Positions 16,846 through 26,039 of a stretch of 64,000 nt of DNA are shown one piece after another. The stretch comes from Nostoc sp. MS1 (GTDB taxonomy: Bacteria > Cyanobacteriota > Cyanobacteriia > Cyanobacteriales > Nostocaceae): positions 4,213,501 to 4,277,500 of the forward strand of contig NZ_AP023441.1 in NCBI RefSeq assembly GCF_019976755.1, written 5' to 3'. The notes below the pieces were generated by a model that worked only from the letters and a program-made list of their open reading frames with translations, did no database searches and was not told the DNA's origin. Position numbers and translations under genes: made by a program. Every line of letters starts with the position of its first letter. The stretch's first letter is position 1.

Positions 16846-17142
16846 ATGGGTTATTCAAGCGATTTGACAGACAAAGAGTGGGAAATAATTGAGCCATTAT
16901 TGCCGACGAAGAAGAAAACCAGACCCCCTGTGTGGACAAAGCGGCAAATCCTTAACGGTATACTTTATCAACTGAAGAATGGTTGTAATTGGGCTGACTT
17001 ACCTAGAGATATGCCGCCATATTCAACAGTATTCTGGTATTACCAGCAGTGGTGTGAAGGGGACATCCTGACGAAAATCATGACTGAGTTGCATCAGCAG
17101 GTGCGGGAACAAGTAAAAAAAAACCGCAGTGGACGACTCTAA
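16846..17142 (+). CDS. IS5-like transposase, N-terminal ORF A
   Basis: Start taken at the ATG at 16846 (MGYSSDLTDKEWEIIEPLLP), the usual opening of this transposase family; a GTG at 16819 is less likely. It includes the DUF4096-type N-terminal domain that binds the IS ends. The ORF ends in another frame from ORF B. A run of nine A (17115-17123) allows a -1 ribosomal slip: the -1 frame reads PQWTTLIMIDSQ and joins ORF B directly, restoring a full DDE transposase of about 280 residues. Confidence 0.85.
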   Translation: MGYSSDLTDKEWEIIEPLLPTKKKTRPPVWTKRQILNGILYQLKNGCNWADLPRDMPPYSTVFWYYQQWCEGDILTKIMTELHQQVREQVKKNRSGRL

Positions 17143-17144
17143 TC

Positions 17145-17693
17145 ATGATTGACTCACAAGCGGTGAAAAATACTTGTAATGCCAGTGTTGAGTCGAAAGG
17201 GTTTTGCTTTTACAAATGCACTAATGGCATCAAAAGACATTTGGCAGTGGATATCTTAGGCTTCCCTTTCTTTACCCACTGCACCAAAGCTAATGTATCT
17301 GATGACCAAGGGTTAATTGAAATGCTCTCGAAAAACATTGATTACTTCAAATCTAAACCTGTGGAGCAACCCATGACGACTATTCTGGTAGATAACGGCT
17401 ATCATCCTGATCAATTGACACAAGCCTTGGAACAGATTTACCCAGAGATTATGACTAAAATTCAATTTGAACTTTCAGCCAAACCATCAAAAGCACAGAA
17501 ACAGACGAAAGGACTATCTGGATTTGTGCCTGTTGCTGCCAGATGGGTCATTGAAAGATCGAATGCTTGGGTGGAGAGATGTAAAAGTTTAGTCAAAAAT
17601 TTCGACCGCACACTCGAACGTTCCAATGCCAAGCTCAAGCTATGTTTTATTCGGCTAATGCTCAAACGGCTAGCTGTCGCAGATACCGCCTGA
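17145..17693 (+). CDS. IS5-like transposase, catalytic ORF B (DDE)
   Basis: Carries the DDE catalytic core: the first Asp in MIDSQAVKNT, the second in LVDNGYHPD and the Glu in WVIERSNAWVERC. It is probably made mainly as a frameshift fusion with ORF A rather than from its own ATG. Ends just inside the right inverted repeat. Confidence 0.88.
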   Translation: MIDSQAVKNTCNASVESKGFCFYKCTNGIKRHLAVDILGFPFFTHCTKANVSDDQGLIEMLSKNIDYFKSKPVEQPMTTILVDNGYHPDQLTQALEQIYPEIMTKIQFELSAKPSKAQKQTKGLSGFVPVAARWVIERSNAWVERCKSLVKNFDRTLERSNAKLKLCFIRLMLKRLAVADTA

Positions 17694-17903
17694 AAAGATA
17701 TCAAATGGGTTCTATAAAGAATACTGACGACCACAAAAAATGCAGTTAATCTAGAAAGATGACTGCACTATAGCATCTGCCACATAGGTAAGGACATAGA
17801 GCTAATTATAAAACTCTTATAGAAAATAGCTTTTGAGCCTGTTTCCTATTACCTGTCCTCTGTTGCCTGCGATAACTAACTCTTACCTTGGAACTCGAAA
17901 AAA

Positions 17904-18299
17904 GTGAATAGCGATCATCAATACCCTAGCTCAGTAGAAATACCAGAGATTAATCGATATATTCAGCAGGCTTATACTCGCTTTGCCCAAGGAGATATCG
18001 AGGGAGCGATCGCGCATTTTCATGCAGCAATTTTTCTCCATCCCCAGAGCGCAGAACTTTACACCGCCAGAGCGCAGTTTCGTAAGAAGAATTTAGGTGA
18101 TTATCGTGGTGCAATAGAGGATTATACTCAAGCAATTTATATTAATCCTCACAATGCCTTCTTTTATTATTGGCGTAGTCAAACCTATCAAGAACTGGGT
18201 GAGCAGCAAAAAGCAATTGAAGATTACAATGCTGCGATGAATCTAGCGCCTGAAGGCACTATTTATTATGTTTTTGATAAAAGTAGTAAACAGCCATAG
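17904..18299 (+). CDS. Tetratricopeptide repeat protein
   Basis: 131 residues with three TPR units (about 17-50, 51-85 and 86-119), seen as repeated A-x-F/Y...G-x-x-x-x-A-I-x-x-x-x-x-A-I-x-x-x-P helices such as GDIEGAIAHFHAAIFLHP and GEQQKAIEDYNAAMNLAP. TPRs mediate protein-protein contacts; the partner is unknown. Start is a GTG at 17904 with no strong ribosome site. It is now the first gene inside the inverted segment. Confidence 0.75.
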   Translation: MNSDHQYPSSVEIPEINRYIQQAYTRFAQGDIEGAIAHFHAAIFLHPQSAELYTARAQFRKKNLGDYRGAIEDYTQAIYINPHNAFFYYWRSQTYQELGEQQKAIEDYNAAMNLAPEGTIYYVFDKSSKQP

Positions 18300-18404
18300 G
18301 TGAGAATTAATTGGTAATTGGTAATTGGTAATTGGTAATTATAAAAGTCAGACGAAATTTAGCTTTGGGGCTTTGAATCTGTTTACTTAGAACTCAGCAC
18401 TCCC

Positions 18405-20600
18405 CTATAAACTTTCCACAATATTCAGCACTTCTGTTGCTGATTGGTATCTTTGTGTGAAGTCAAGTTGTACCATTTTATCTACCACTTTAGTTAATGC
18501 TTCGGTGGTGTCTGCGAGTTCCCACCAATATTTCCAAATTTGTTCACCAGTCTCCGATGTGATGGGAATAATTACCACACCTGTATTGACATCTCTGCGG
18601 AAAACTTTGGGATTAACTCCACTTAAGGCTTGTATCACAACTATTCCCAAAGCATAAATATCACTGTTAAGTCTGGGCATACCGCTCATTTGTTCGCCGG
18701 GTGCATAAGCAGGAGTGCCAACAGCAATAGTCTGATTTTCTTGTTCCTCAGATTGCATTTGAGGTTGGACTTGTTTGACTGCACCAAAGTCAATCAAAAC
18801 AATGTGTCCATCGGCTTTTCGCCTCATCAAGTTATTAGGTTTGATGTCTCGATGAATTACATCGTAGCTGTGAACAAAAACTAGAATTTGTAAAACTTCC
18901 TTGAGTATACTCATCACATCAGCTCGTGAACGAGGTACTCCAGGAGTTAACTCTTCTGATAAGGGATGACCAGCAATAAATTCTTGGGCTAAATAAAATA
19001 GCTGCTCTTCTTCAAAGAAGGCTAATAAATAGGGTATTTGTGAGTGTTTACCTAGAGTTTCCAGAATATATGCTTCATTATTAAACAAGCGTCTTAGCAC
19101 ACTCAAATATTGTTCATCTTGGGTGGCTGGACGCATTTGTTTCACAACACAAACAGGACTTCCCGGACGTTGGATATCCTGGGCTATATAAGTATTGCTA
19201 AATCCCCCAGTACCTAAATTTTCAATAATTTTGTAGCGTTTTTTGAGTACTGTGTTCAGCGCCATTGTTTGCCCCATAGGATAGACAGTGGGAGCAATGG
19301 TAGCCTGAGTTTGTCTGTTTGGGTTTTGCGAGGCGTATGCTTGTAACTGAGCAATTAAATCCTTTTGCTCTTGCACTCGTTGTAAAATCTTCTCTTTTTC
19401 TTGTTGACTTTGATAGGCGCTATAAGCAAGGACACTACCAGCCGCAACTACTAAACCCAATGCTGGGGAAATTACAGGAAACCATCCAGCTTGGATGAAA
19501 ATGGCATAGTTAATGCCAAATAAGGCAGCTAAAGAACCACCTTCTGCCAATCCTAAGCCTAATGGGTGGCGAATGCGCCAAGCTAAAAATCCCCCCACTA
19601 CAGACCATCCACCTATCCACAGGACTTCACCCCACCCAGGCAAAAACCACAACAGACGTTGGTTATTCAAAACTGCGCCTAGAATTTGGCTGATAATTTG
19701 GGCATGAATTTCTACTCCTGCCATCCTACCCGCGTCATCGGCTTTGCCAGTAGTATATGGTGTATTAAAAACATCTTTTAAGCTCGGTGCTGTAGAACCA
19801 ATTAAAACAATGCGGTCTTTAATTAATTCCGGTTTGACGCGACCTGAGAGTACATCTGTAACGGTAACTTGTTGAGCTATCTGGCGAGGAGAGCGGTAAT
19901 TTAAGAGAATTTGGTAGCCTTGAGTATCTGCATTTTCGTAACCACCGGAGTAGTTTTGCAGAGGTTTTAAGACTACATTACGTAATTGCAATTCTTTTTT
20001 GGCAGTTAACTGGGGTTGAATACCTGCGACTTCTAAATATTTGATGGATAATTGCCAACTTAAAGAATAAGGGCTTTGGCAAATTTCGGACTGAGCCACA
20101 TTAACTGAGATCAAATTCCGCCGAATAGAGCCATCGGTATCTTCAACAATATCACTAAAACCTACTCGCTCTGGTTCTACTCCCCGTGGGGGTGCAATAC
20201 CAGCATTTTTAGCATCGGCGTGTTTACAAACAGGAACAATTAAATCGCTTTCTTGTAGGCGTTTTAGTAGTTTTTCGTGACCTGGTTGTACTGGTAAGTC
20301 ACGATAAATATCTAAACCGATCGCTCTAGGTTCTAATTGTTCTAGTTTACCTAGCAGTTGGTCTAACACTTCGCCCGGTAGAGGCCAATTCCATTTTTGT
20401 AAATCTTCTTCAGTCACAGCCACTATTAACAGACGCGGATCTGTACCACCGTCGCCCTTAGCCTGAATCATCTGGTCATAGACTCTTAATTCTAGAGGCT
20501 CTAATATTTGCAGCTTTTGTAGTCCTAGCATGAAAATTGTGGCGATCGCACTAGAAATAATTACTGGTTGTTTTAATATTCTCTTAACATTTTCCAACAT
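18405..20600 (-). CDS. CHASE2 sensor-domain serine/threonine protein kinase
   Basis: 731 residues. One N-terminal transmembrane helix (about 12-27) is followed by an extracytoplasmic CHASE2 domain (about 30-330), three further helices (about 315-400), a short coiled linker and a cytoplasmic kinase domain (about 458-731). Kinase motifs are intact: GTGGFSNTY, the Lys in VVKQM, HRDIKPNN and DFGAVKQ. CHASE2 senses unknown external signals. It is transcribed away from the histidine kinase/response regulator/FHA cluster, and the FHA protein at 25246 is a plausible reader of its phosphothreonine products, which is inference. Confidence 0.88.
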   Translation of the reverse strand: MLENVKRILKQPVIISSAIATIFMLGLQKLQILEPLELRVYDQMIQAKGDGGTDPRLLIVAVTEEDLQKWNWPLPGEVLDQLLGKLEQLEPRAIGLDIYRDLPVQPGHEKLLKRLQESDLIVPVCKHADAKNAGIAPPRGVEPERVGFSDIVEDTDGSIRRNLISVNVAQSEICQSPYSLSWQLSIKYLEVAGIQPQLTAKKELQLRNVVLKPLQNYSGGYENADTQGYQILLNYRSPRQIAQQVTVTDVLSGRVKPELIKDRIVLIGSTAPSLKDVFNTPYTTGKADDAGRMAGVEIHAQIISQILGAVLNNQRLLWFLPGWGEVLWIGGWSVVGGFLAWRIRHPLGLGLAEGGSLAALFGINYAIFIQAGWFPVISPALGLVVAAGSVLAYSAYQSQQEKEKILQRVQEQKDLIAQLQAYASQNPNRQTQATIAPTVYPMGQTMALNTVLKKRYKIIENLGTGGFSNTYIAQDIQRPGSPVCVVKQMRPATQDEQYLSVLRRLFNNEAYILETLGKHSQIPYLLAFFEEEQLFYLAQEFIAGHPLSEELTPGVPRSRADVMSILKEVLQILVFVHSYDVIHRDIKPNNLMRRKADGHIVLIDFGAVKQVQPQMQSEEQENQTIAVGTPAYAPGEQMSGMPRLNSDIYALGIVVIQALSGVNPKVFRRDVNTGVVIIPITSETGEQIWKYWWELADTTEALTKVVDKMVQLDFTQRYQSATEVLNIVESL

Positions 20601-21291
20601 TTCACTAGGAATTTATTCAATAAAATTTAAGTATTTATCATGTTATTTTATGTTTTTAATATCACTGGATGATATTTACAATTTTTATAATTAGGTACTG
20701 TATATTTTTATATATTTTCTAGAAAAATTTAGGTTTCAGCAGGCAATACTGTTGTCGTTATAACTTATCATCATTATACTGACAGTATCAATTCTGTCTC
20801 CTACTTAAAACACTCAAAATTAATATCGAATTAACAAAAAACATTTACTTTCCTTGCCAGCAAATTGAGCAATATTATCAAAATTTTATTGTTCACGATC
20901 GCGGTGTGCGTTAAGTGTCAATTATTGGTTAATAATTTTTAGTTCCGTTAAAACGTAACACTGCGATATCTAAAACGGTTTAAACTTCTGTATTTGTGAT
21001 AGTTGAAGCTGTGTCATAAAACTTACTCTATTAGTTCATTTTTCTTTACATAACCTATTGCAATTGAACATAATCCATTCTGCATAACTTTAGAGTGTTC
21101 GTTCATATTAGAACTTACCTATGAAAACAAAAAAGGTTTTGGCAAGGGTATAAAGGTGCAAGGGGTAAGGGCTTTAAACCTATATCCCTATATCCTTACA
21201 CCCTGTCTCCATAGATAACCTCGGTGCGTAAGTCATACATATTATTGGGCAGTGGAATTAAGTCATTTTAGTGTTCAGAGGTTGCGGTGCT
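20601..21291. other. Long intergenic region between divergent signalling genes
   Basis: About 690 AT-rich bases separating the CHASE2 kinase (minus) from the histidine kinase (plus), so both promoters should lie here. At about 21145-21210 there is a short repeated CCTATATCCCTATATCCTTACACCC-type run broken into small units. I see no RNA gene or clear operator. Confidence 0.5.
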
Positions 21292-22410
21292 ATGAACGGG
21301 AAAATTTTTCTACCAAAAAAAGAAATCACTATCCATGATTTAAAACCATCAAACATTCAGACATATTGTCAATTGCAGTCTGAACAATTAACTAATCATT
21401 GTCCCATTCTTTTAGCTAGGATTGTCTATTATGATTGTTTGGCAAAAAAACATCAAGAGGTAATTAACCATGCTAAAAATCAAAAGCCATTATCACGGAA
21501 TAATTTAGCATACTTACGTTCGGAATCATGGCTAAAAGATTTTCCGCCAGTAGGACAAGTATATGAGTTTTCCATGCAGTATCCAAATTTATTTGTATAC
21601 TTTTGTCCTACAGGTTATAGGAATGAGAAAGCCGAGTATATTCAGATAGTTGCAGAACAACCTATTTCTCAGAATGTTCAAGAGTATATCCAACAATCTG
21701 CTATGCTCCTTAGCAATTATGCCGACATATATTTGGACTATGGCAGACAAAAATCGGAAATTAAACTGTTAGAACAAGTGCTACATCGAGTCGGACACCA
21801 ATTGCGGAGCTATTTAGCATTGGTGGGGTTGTATGCTCATAATTTATGCTTTAGTTTAAAACAAAGTCCTGAATATGAACAAGCAACAATCATTCGTGAC
21901 AGTATCGAAGATATAGATAATAATCTCACCGAACTGATAAATTGTGGTCAAGGAGAAAAACTCAAAGTTACGCCACAAGATTTAAGAAATTTAGTAGTAG
22001 AAAGTATCAAGACTCTGCAACCTCTACTTGATAGCAAACAAGCGAAAATATCAATTCCCGAAAATTCTACCACTTTGTTAATTGACTACTTACAAGTCAA
22101 GCAAGTTTTTAACAATATATTAAGTAATGCTGTGTACTTTAGTCCTGAGTCTGGCACGATTACTTGTAGTTGGCAGATTTTTCAAACAGAAGTGTTAATC
22201 AAAATTTCCGATGAAGGTCAAGGACTTTCTCCAGAAGATATGCAGAAAATATTTACCCCTTTTTATACTCGCAGACCAGGAGGTACAGGACTAGGTTTAA
22301 CTATTGCCAAAAAAATTATCTTAGACCATCACGGAAACTTGTGGGCGCAGAGTGTAGCAGAAGGGGGAGCGCAATTTTGCATAATTTTGCCTCGAACCCA
22401 GAATATATAG
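21292..22410 (+). CDS. Sensor histidine kinase (soluble)
   Basis: 372 residues from the ATG at 21292 (MNGKIFLPKKE). The first 160 residues have no transmembrane helix and no family I can name; they may be the sensory part. The phospho-acceptor His lies in HRVGHQLRSYLALVG (near residue 170), and the ATPase domain has N (NNILSNAVYF), DEGQGL and GGTGLGLTIAKKII boxes. The stop is 11 bases before the response-regulator ATG, so the two form a cognate pair in one operon. Confidence 0.85.
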   Translation: MNGKIFLPKKEITIHDLKPSNIQTYCQLQSEQLTNHCPILLARIVYYDCLAKKHQEVINHAKNQKPLSRNNLAYLRSESWLKDFPPVGQVYEFSMQYPNLFVYFCPTGYRNEKAEYIQIVAEQPISQNVQEYIQQSAMLLSNYADIYLDYGRQKSEIKLLEQVLHRVGHQLRSYLALVGLYAHNLCFSLKQSPEYEQATIIRDSIEDIDNNLTELINCGQGEKLKVTPQDLRNLVVESIKTLQPLLDSKQAKISIPENSTTLLIDYLQVKQVFNNILSNAVYFSPESGTITCSWQIFQTEVLIKISDEGQGLSPEDMQKIFTPFYTRRPGGTGLGLTIAKKIILDHHGNLWAQSVAEGGAQFCIILPRTQNI

Positions 22411-22421
22411 GAGTGTCAAAT

Positions 22422-23099
22422 ATGGCTAGTGACAATCCTTTAACGGTTTTGTTAGTAGAAGATAATGAACGCTTTCGCCAAGGCTTACGGACTCTGTTAA
22501 GTTTTTATCATGGTAACGGTTCATTACCTCTAGAGATAGTAGGTGAGGCTAACTCTTTAGACCAAGTATTAAAATTAACAGCAGAGAAATCACCAGATTT
22601 AATCCTCCTAGATTTGCAACTAGTTGGTAGTGATGGTATTAGTGTTTTGTTTTCTTTAAAACAAATTGGTTACTCTGGCAAAGTCTTAGTCTTATCTGCT
22701 CATCAAGAAGACGAGTGGGTTTTTCGTGCTATGCAGGCGGGAGCATCTGGTTATGTGTTTAAAAATCACTTGGGAACTCAACTATGCGAAGCTATTAGCA
22801 CAGTAACTAAATCAGAAATTTATCTACCTTCAGAGGTTGCAAGTCGATTTTTCCGATTTTTTCAGGCTTATTCCGACTCTTGTTTGCGTGCTTGTCATCA
22901 ACTACATTTAACAGACAGGGAGCAGGAAGTTTTATACTGGTTAACCCAAGGTGCATCTAATGAAGAAATCGCCAAACATTTATATGTGACTGTTGCTACA
23001 GTCAAGGCTCACCTAACCAGTATTTTTGAGAAACTGAAAGTTAATAGTCGGACTCAAGCTATAGTAACTGCATTGAAGTTAGGACTCGTGAGAGCTTGA
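22422..23099 (+). CDS. NarL/FixJ-type response regulator
   Basis: 225 residues from the ATG at 22422, preceded by GGAG; the longer frame from 22341 overlaps the kinase gene. The receiver domain has the acidic pair in LLVEDN, the phospho-acceptor Asp in LILLDLQLVG, and the conserved Ser and Lys (VLSAHQ, YVFKN). A LuxR-type helix-turn-helix (LTDREQEVLYWLTQGASNEEIA...VKAHLTSIFEKL) fills the C-terminus. It should be phosphorylated by the kinase just upstream and control unknown promoters. Confidence 0.9.
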   Translation: MASDNPLTVLLVEDNERFRQGLRTLLSFYHGNGSLPLEIVGEANSLDQVLKLTAEKSPDLILLDLQLVGSDGISVLFSLKQIGYSGKVLVLSAHQEDEWVFRAMQAGASGYVFKNHLGTQLCEAISTVTKSEIYLPSEVASRFFRFFQAYSDSCLRACHQLHLTDREQEVLYWLTQGASNEEIAKHLYVTVATVKAHLTSIFEKLKVNSRTQAIVTALKLGLVRA

Positions 23100-23141
23100 G
23101 CGTGGGTTTATGATGAATATAATTTTGCCAAATACTAATAT

Positions 23142-25268
23142 ATGACCTCATTTGGTGGATTTTATCGAGAATATGCCTGTGCGTATAACAATCCTTTAAG
23201 TTGCGATCGCCCATTGGAAACGGCACAAGAACTTAAAGGTGCTAAATTTTGTTTAGAATGCGGCTTTCCTGCCACTTTACCAGAGCAAGCTGAGATTAAA
23301 GGCAATGGAGGTACTTATCAGGTAAATAGTTATTTAGGGGTGCGGGGTTACGGACGTTTATATGCAGGTGTGCAAGTTAAAGACAAACAGCCTGTAGAAA
23401 TTAAAGAATATCTCTTACCCAACCGTTGCTTTAATGAACAAGAAAGTTTGCAGCGTAAACAAGTTTTTCAACGGGTAGGGGGAGTCAAATTAGCCGACAG
23501 TAGAGTCCAGAATTTTCGTTTAGTGAGTACGATAGAAGCTATTGCCGATGAAAAGGCAGACCGTTGTTATTTAATTAGTCAAAAAATAGAAGCATCCCAA
23601 ACCTTAAATCAATACCTGACAGAGAAGGGGAAAATGACAGCCTTGCAAGTCAGGGAGGTATTGAATCAAACTCTCCAAACTCTCGAATTTCTCCACAGCC
23701 AAAAATTGCGTTTTCCTTCCAATCAAGTCCAGGATGGCATAGCTCACGGTAATCTTAATCTCGATAGTATTTTAATTAAACTCGCTAATAATCAACAGTT
23801 TTATATATATCTTTGTGATTTAGCTATTTGGGAGAACTTATTTATTCCGCCAGCTATTACCCAACCTGCACCCGCACAAAAAGAAAAAGATTTAGAAGCT
23901 CTAGGATGGGTAGCTTTTTATTTACTAGCAGGACGTACTGTTGATTATTCTAATCAACCTCTTGACCCTAGAGACTCTCAACAATGGTCTACTACAGATA
24001 CTCATTTAAAACAGTTCATTGAGCGATTAATGGGTTTAGCTGCACCCTTTACCAGTGCAGAAGCGGCTCGTCAAGCACTCATCCAATTGCCGAAAGAGGG
24101 TCAGGCAAATAATTCATCATCATCGGCTGAAGATACACCAGAAAATCAGAAATTTAAAAAACTTTTATTGTGGTTATTAATCTTAGCGTTGTTATTGCTA
24201 GGAGGCGGAATTGCTTATTATTTCTGGCGAGATAAAGGAGATGATGATAGTAAATATCTCCAATGGTCTAGTTTGTTGCGGCTGTTTGCTGATGTACCTA
24301 ATGTTAGTCCGGGTAGATTTAGTTATGCGGGGGAGAGAACGGGAACATGGAGTGTGATTATTAGGCAACAAGTCGATAACTCTGTTTTAGAAGATGTACT
24401 GACTAATCCTATTCCCAATGCAAAAGCAATATTTCAATACAATCCTGTGGCATCAAATTTACAAAGTCCAAATAGACCTGTAACAGCCGTGAAAACAGGG
24501 AATAGCAACTTTGCTATTACAAGTGTGACTAATAATATTACAGATGAATTAGATAAAAAACCTGTTGCTTATGATGGATTACTGGTTTATGTTGAATTTA
24601 GTAAGAGAGATACTAATTTGGCAAATGCTTTAGGAGGAAAAATTACCCTTGAGCAATTGCGACAAATTTACACCGGAAAAATTACCAATTGGCAACAAAT
24701 TAATAGTAAGCTGCCAAATGTGAAAATTACACCTTATAAACCAACTGAACCAGAAGCCATTAGTAAATTTCAAGAAATCGTTCTCAAAAATGACCCGCAA
24801 GACATAGCTTTATTTACTAACAACGTCACCGCACTAGATACCACCAGCACTCAAAACCAAATTCGTGAGGAAATTCTTAACACAACAAAAAGTGGGATTA
24901 TTGCTTTTGGGATTCTGAGTAAGACTAAAGGTCAATGTACTGGCTACCCATTAGCGATCGCCAATGGTAATACTACAGCCATTCAACCCCTATTTCAAAA
25001 ACGCGATCGCCGTCCTATCAACACCGCAGATGACCTTTGCCAGCATGATGATTACTTTTTTGATGTTGATACTTTTAAAACTTACCCTTTGGGCTACCCT
25101 ATATTTGTAGTTTATCCCAGAGACAATAGCCTACCACCAGCCGGGTCTAAATTTTCTGAGATACTAACTACTCGTCAGGGTCAGTGTTTACTTAATAAAG
25201 TAGGTCTTGTCCCTTTACAACCCATACCTGATGCTATAAAGAACTATGCCTGCCAATCGTTGCCCTAA
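23142..25268 (+). CDS. Zinc-ribbon/pseudokinase/transmembrane/solute-binding fusion protein
   Basis: 708 residues in four parts. Residues 10-45 hold paired cysteines (CAYNNPLSC, CLECGFPA) like a zinc ribbon. Residues about 58-320 follow the Ser/Thr kinase fold, but the catalytic HRD loop reads AHGNLNLDSIL and the DFG position reads CDLAIW, so it is a pseudokinase. Residues about 340-362 are one transmembrane helix. Residues about 375-708 are a PstS-like solute-binding domain (GKITLEQLRQIYTGKITNWQ), which must then lie in the periplasm. An external ligand domain tied to an internal pseudokinase suggests a signal relay. Its gene overlaps the FHA gene by 23 bases. Confidence 0.75.
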   Translation: MTSFGGFYREYACAYNNPLSCDRPLETAQELKGAKFCLECGFPATLPEQAEIKGNGGTYQVNSYLGVRGYGRLYAGVQVKDKQPVEIKEYLLPNRCFNEQESLQRKQVFQRVGGVKLADSRVQNFRLVSTIEAIADEKADRCYLISQKIEASQTLNQYLTEKGKMTALQVREVLNQTLQTLEFLHSQKLRFPSNQVQDGIAHGNLNLDSILIKLANNQQFYIYLCDLAIWENLFIPPAITQPAPAQKEKDLEALGWVAFYLLAGRTVDYSNQPLDPRDSQQWSTTDTHLKQFIERLMGLAAPFTSAEAARQALIQLPKEGQANNSSSSAEDTPENQKFKKLLLWLLILALLLLGGGIAYYFWRDKGDDDSKYLQWSSLLRLFADVPNVSPGRFSYAGERTGTWSVIIRQQVDNSVLEDVLTNPIPNAKAIFQYNPVASNLQSPNRPVTAVKTGNSNFAITSVTNNITDELDKKPVAYDGLLVYVEFSKRDTNLANALGGKITLEQLRQIYTGKITNWQQINSKLPNVKITPYKPTEPEAISKFQEIVLKNDPQDIALFTNNVTALDTTSTQNQIREEILNTTKSGIIAFGILSKTKGQCTGYPLAIANGNTTAIQPLFQKRDRRPINTADDLCQHDDYFFDVDTFKTYPLGYPIFVVYPRDNSLPPAGSKFSEILTTRQGQCLLNKVGLVPLQPIPDAIKNYACQSLP

Positions 25269-25884
25269 TCCTAGTTGTGAATATTTTAACCGCACCTTAC
25301 CTAATAGTGCTAAGGTTTGTCCTTGGTGTTCCACTCCCTTGGGTAATGTAGTAGCGCCTACACCCACACCAAGTAGACCTAATCCTCCACAACCCATTCC
25401 CCAACAAGTTACCCCTCAACAACCTGTTCATCCATCGCCACCAGTCACACCCCAGCCTACTTACCAACCCCCCGTTGAGCCAGATCGGACAAACTATCAG
25501 CAAAGACAACCCGTACAACCAACACCGCCAACCTATAACCCCCAGCCTCCCAGATTACCACTACTGAAATTTATCCACACTTCCGGTAGGGAATTTCAAT
25601 GGTCAGGAGAAGCAGGTTTTATTGGTCGTCGTGGTAAAAGTGTGAGTATTCCCCCAGAAATTGATTTGACTGGTATCCCCAATGAAGGTATAGTTTCTCG
25701 TCGCCATGCGCGAGTTTCTTGGGATTGGTCGCAAAGTAGTTACATGATTGTTGACATGAGTACCAATGGTATTTATTTGAACGGAACTGCTTTAAGTCCT
25801 GGCGTGCAGTATCGTCTAATGAATGGTGATTTATTGCAGTTTGGTCAAGAAAATTTAGTGCGGTTTAGTGTGTATGTGATGTGA
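25246..25884 (+). CDS. FHA-domain protein with N-terminal zinc ribbon
   Basis: 212 residues: a zinc ribbon at residues 6-33 (CPNPSC ... VCPWCSTPLG), a Pro/Gln-rich linker to about residue 100, then an FHA domain (IGRRGKSVSI, GIVSRRHARVSW, DMSTNGIYLNG) with the Arg, Ser and His that bind phosphothreonine. It overlaps the end of the pseudokinase gene, so translation is likely coupled. It may recognise phosphoproteins made by the CHASE2 kinase or a partner of the pseudokinase; the pairing is inferred. Confidence 0.85.
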   Translation: MPANRCPNPSCEYFNRTLPNSAKVCPWCSTPLGNVVAPTPTPSRPNPPQPIPQQVTPQQPVHPSPPVTPQPTYQPPVEPDRTNYQQRQPVQPTPPTYNPQPPRLPLLKFIHTSGREFQWSGEAGFIGRRGKSVSIPPEIDLTGIPNEGIVSRRHARVSWDWSQSSYMIVDMSTNGIYLNGTALSPGVQYRLMNGDLLQFGQENLVRFSVYVM

Positions 25885-26039
25885 GGAAAAGAGCGATCGC
25901 CACTCAAAAACTAGGAACATAAACCCCAACAATTACGTATTATACTTAGTGGGAGGAATGACAAAAGCGCATAAGCTGCTAGCAGCAATATTTATGTTAT
26001 CCACAACACTCTAAATTAATAACAATAAATATTTATTTT

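Larger units (their letters stand above)
16769..17712 (+). mobile_element. IS5-like insertion sequence, copy 1 (944 bp)
   Basis: Bounded by 20-bp perfect terminal inverted repeats beginning GAACCCATTTGATATC, with TATA on each side (16765-16768 and 17713-17716). Two overlapping-frame transposase ORFs. A second copy of the same length lies at 42344-43287 in opposite orientation, and their proteins are identical. The left flank here is the 3' half of the split gene, whose 5' half flanks copy 2. Confidence 0.9.
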
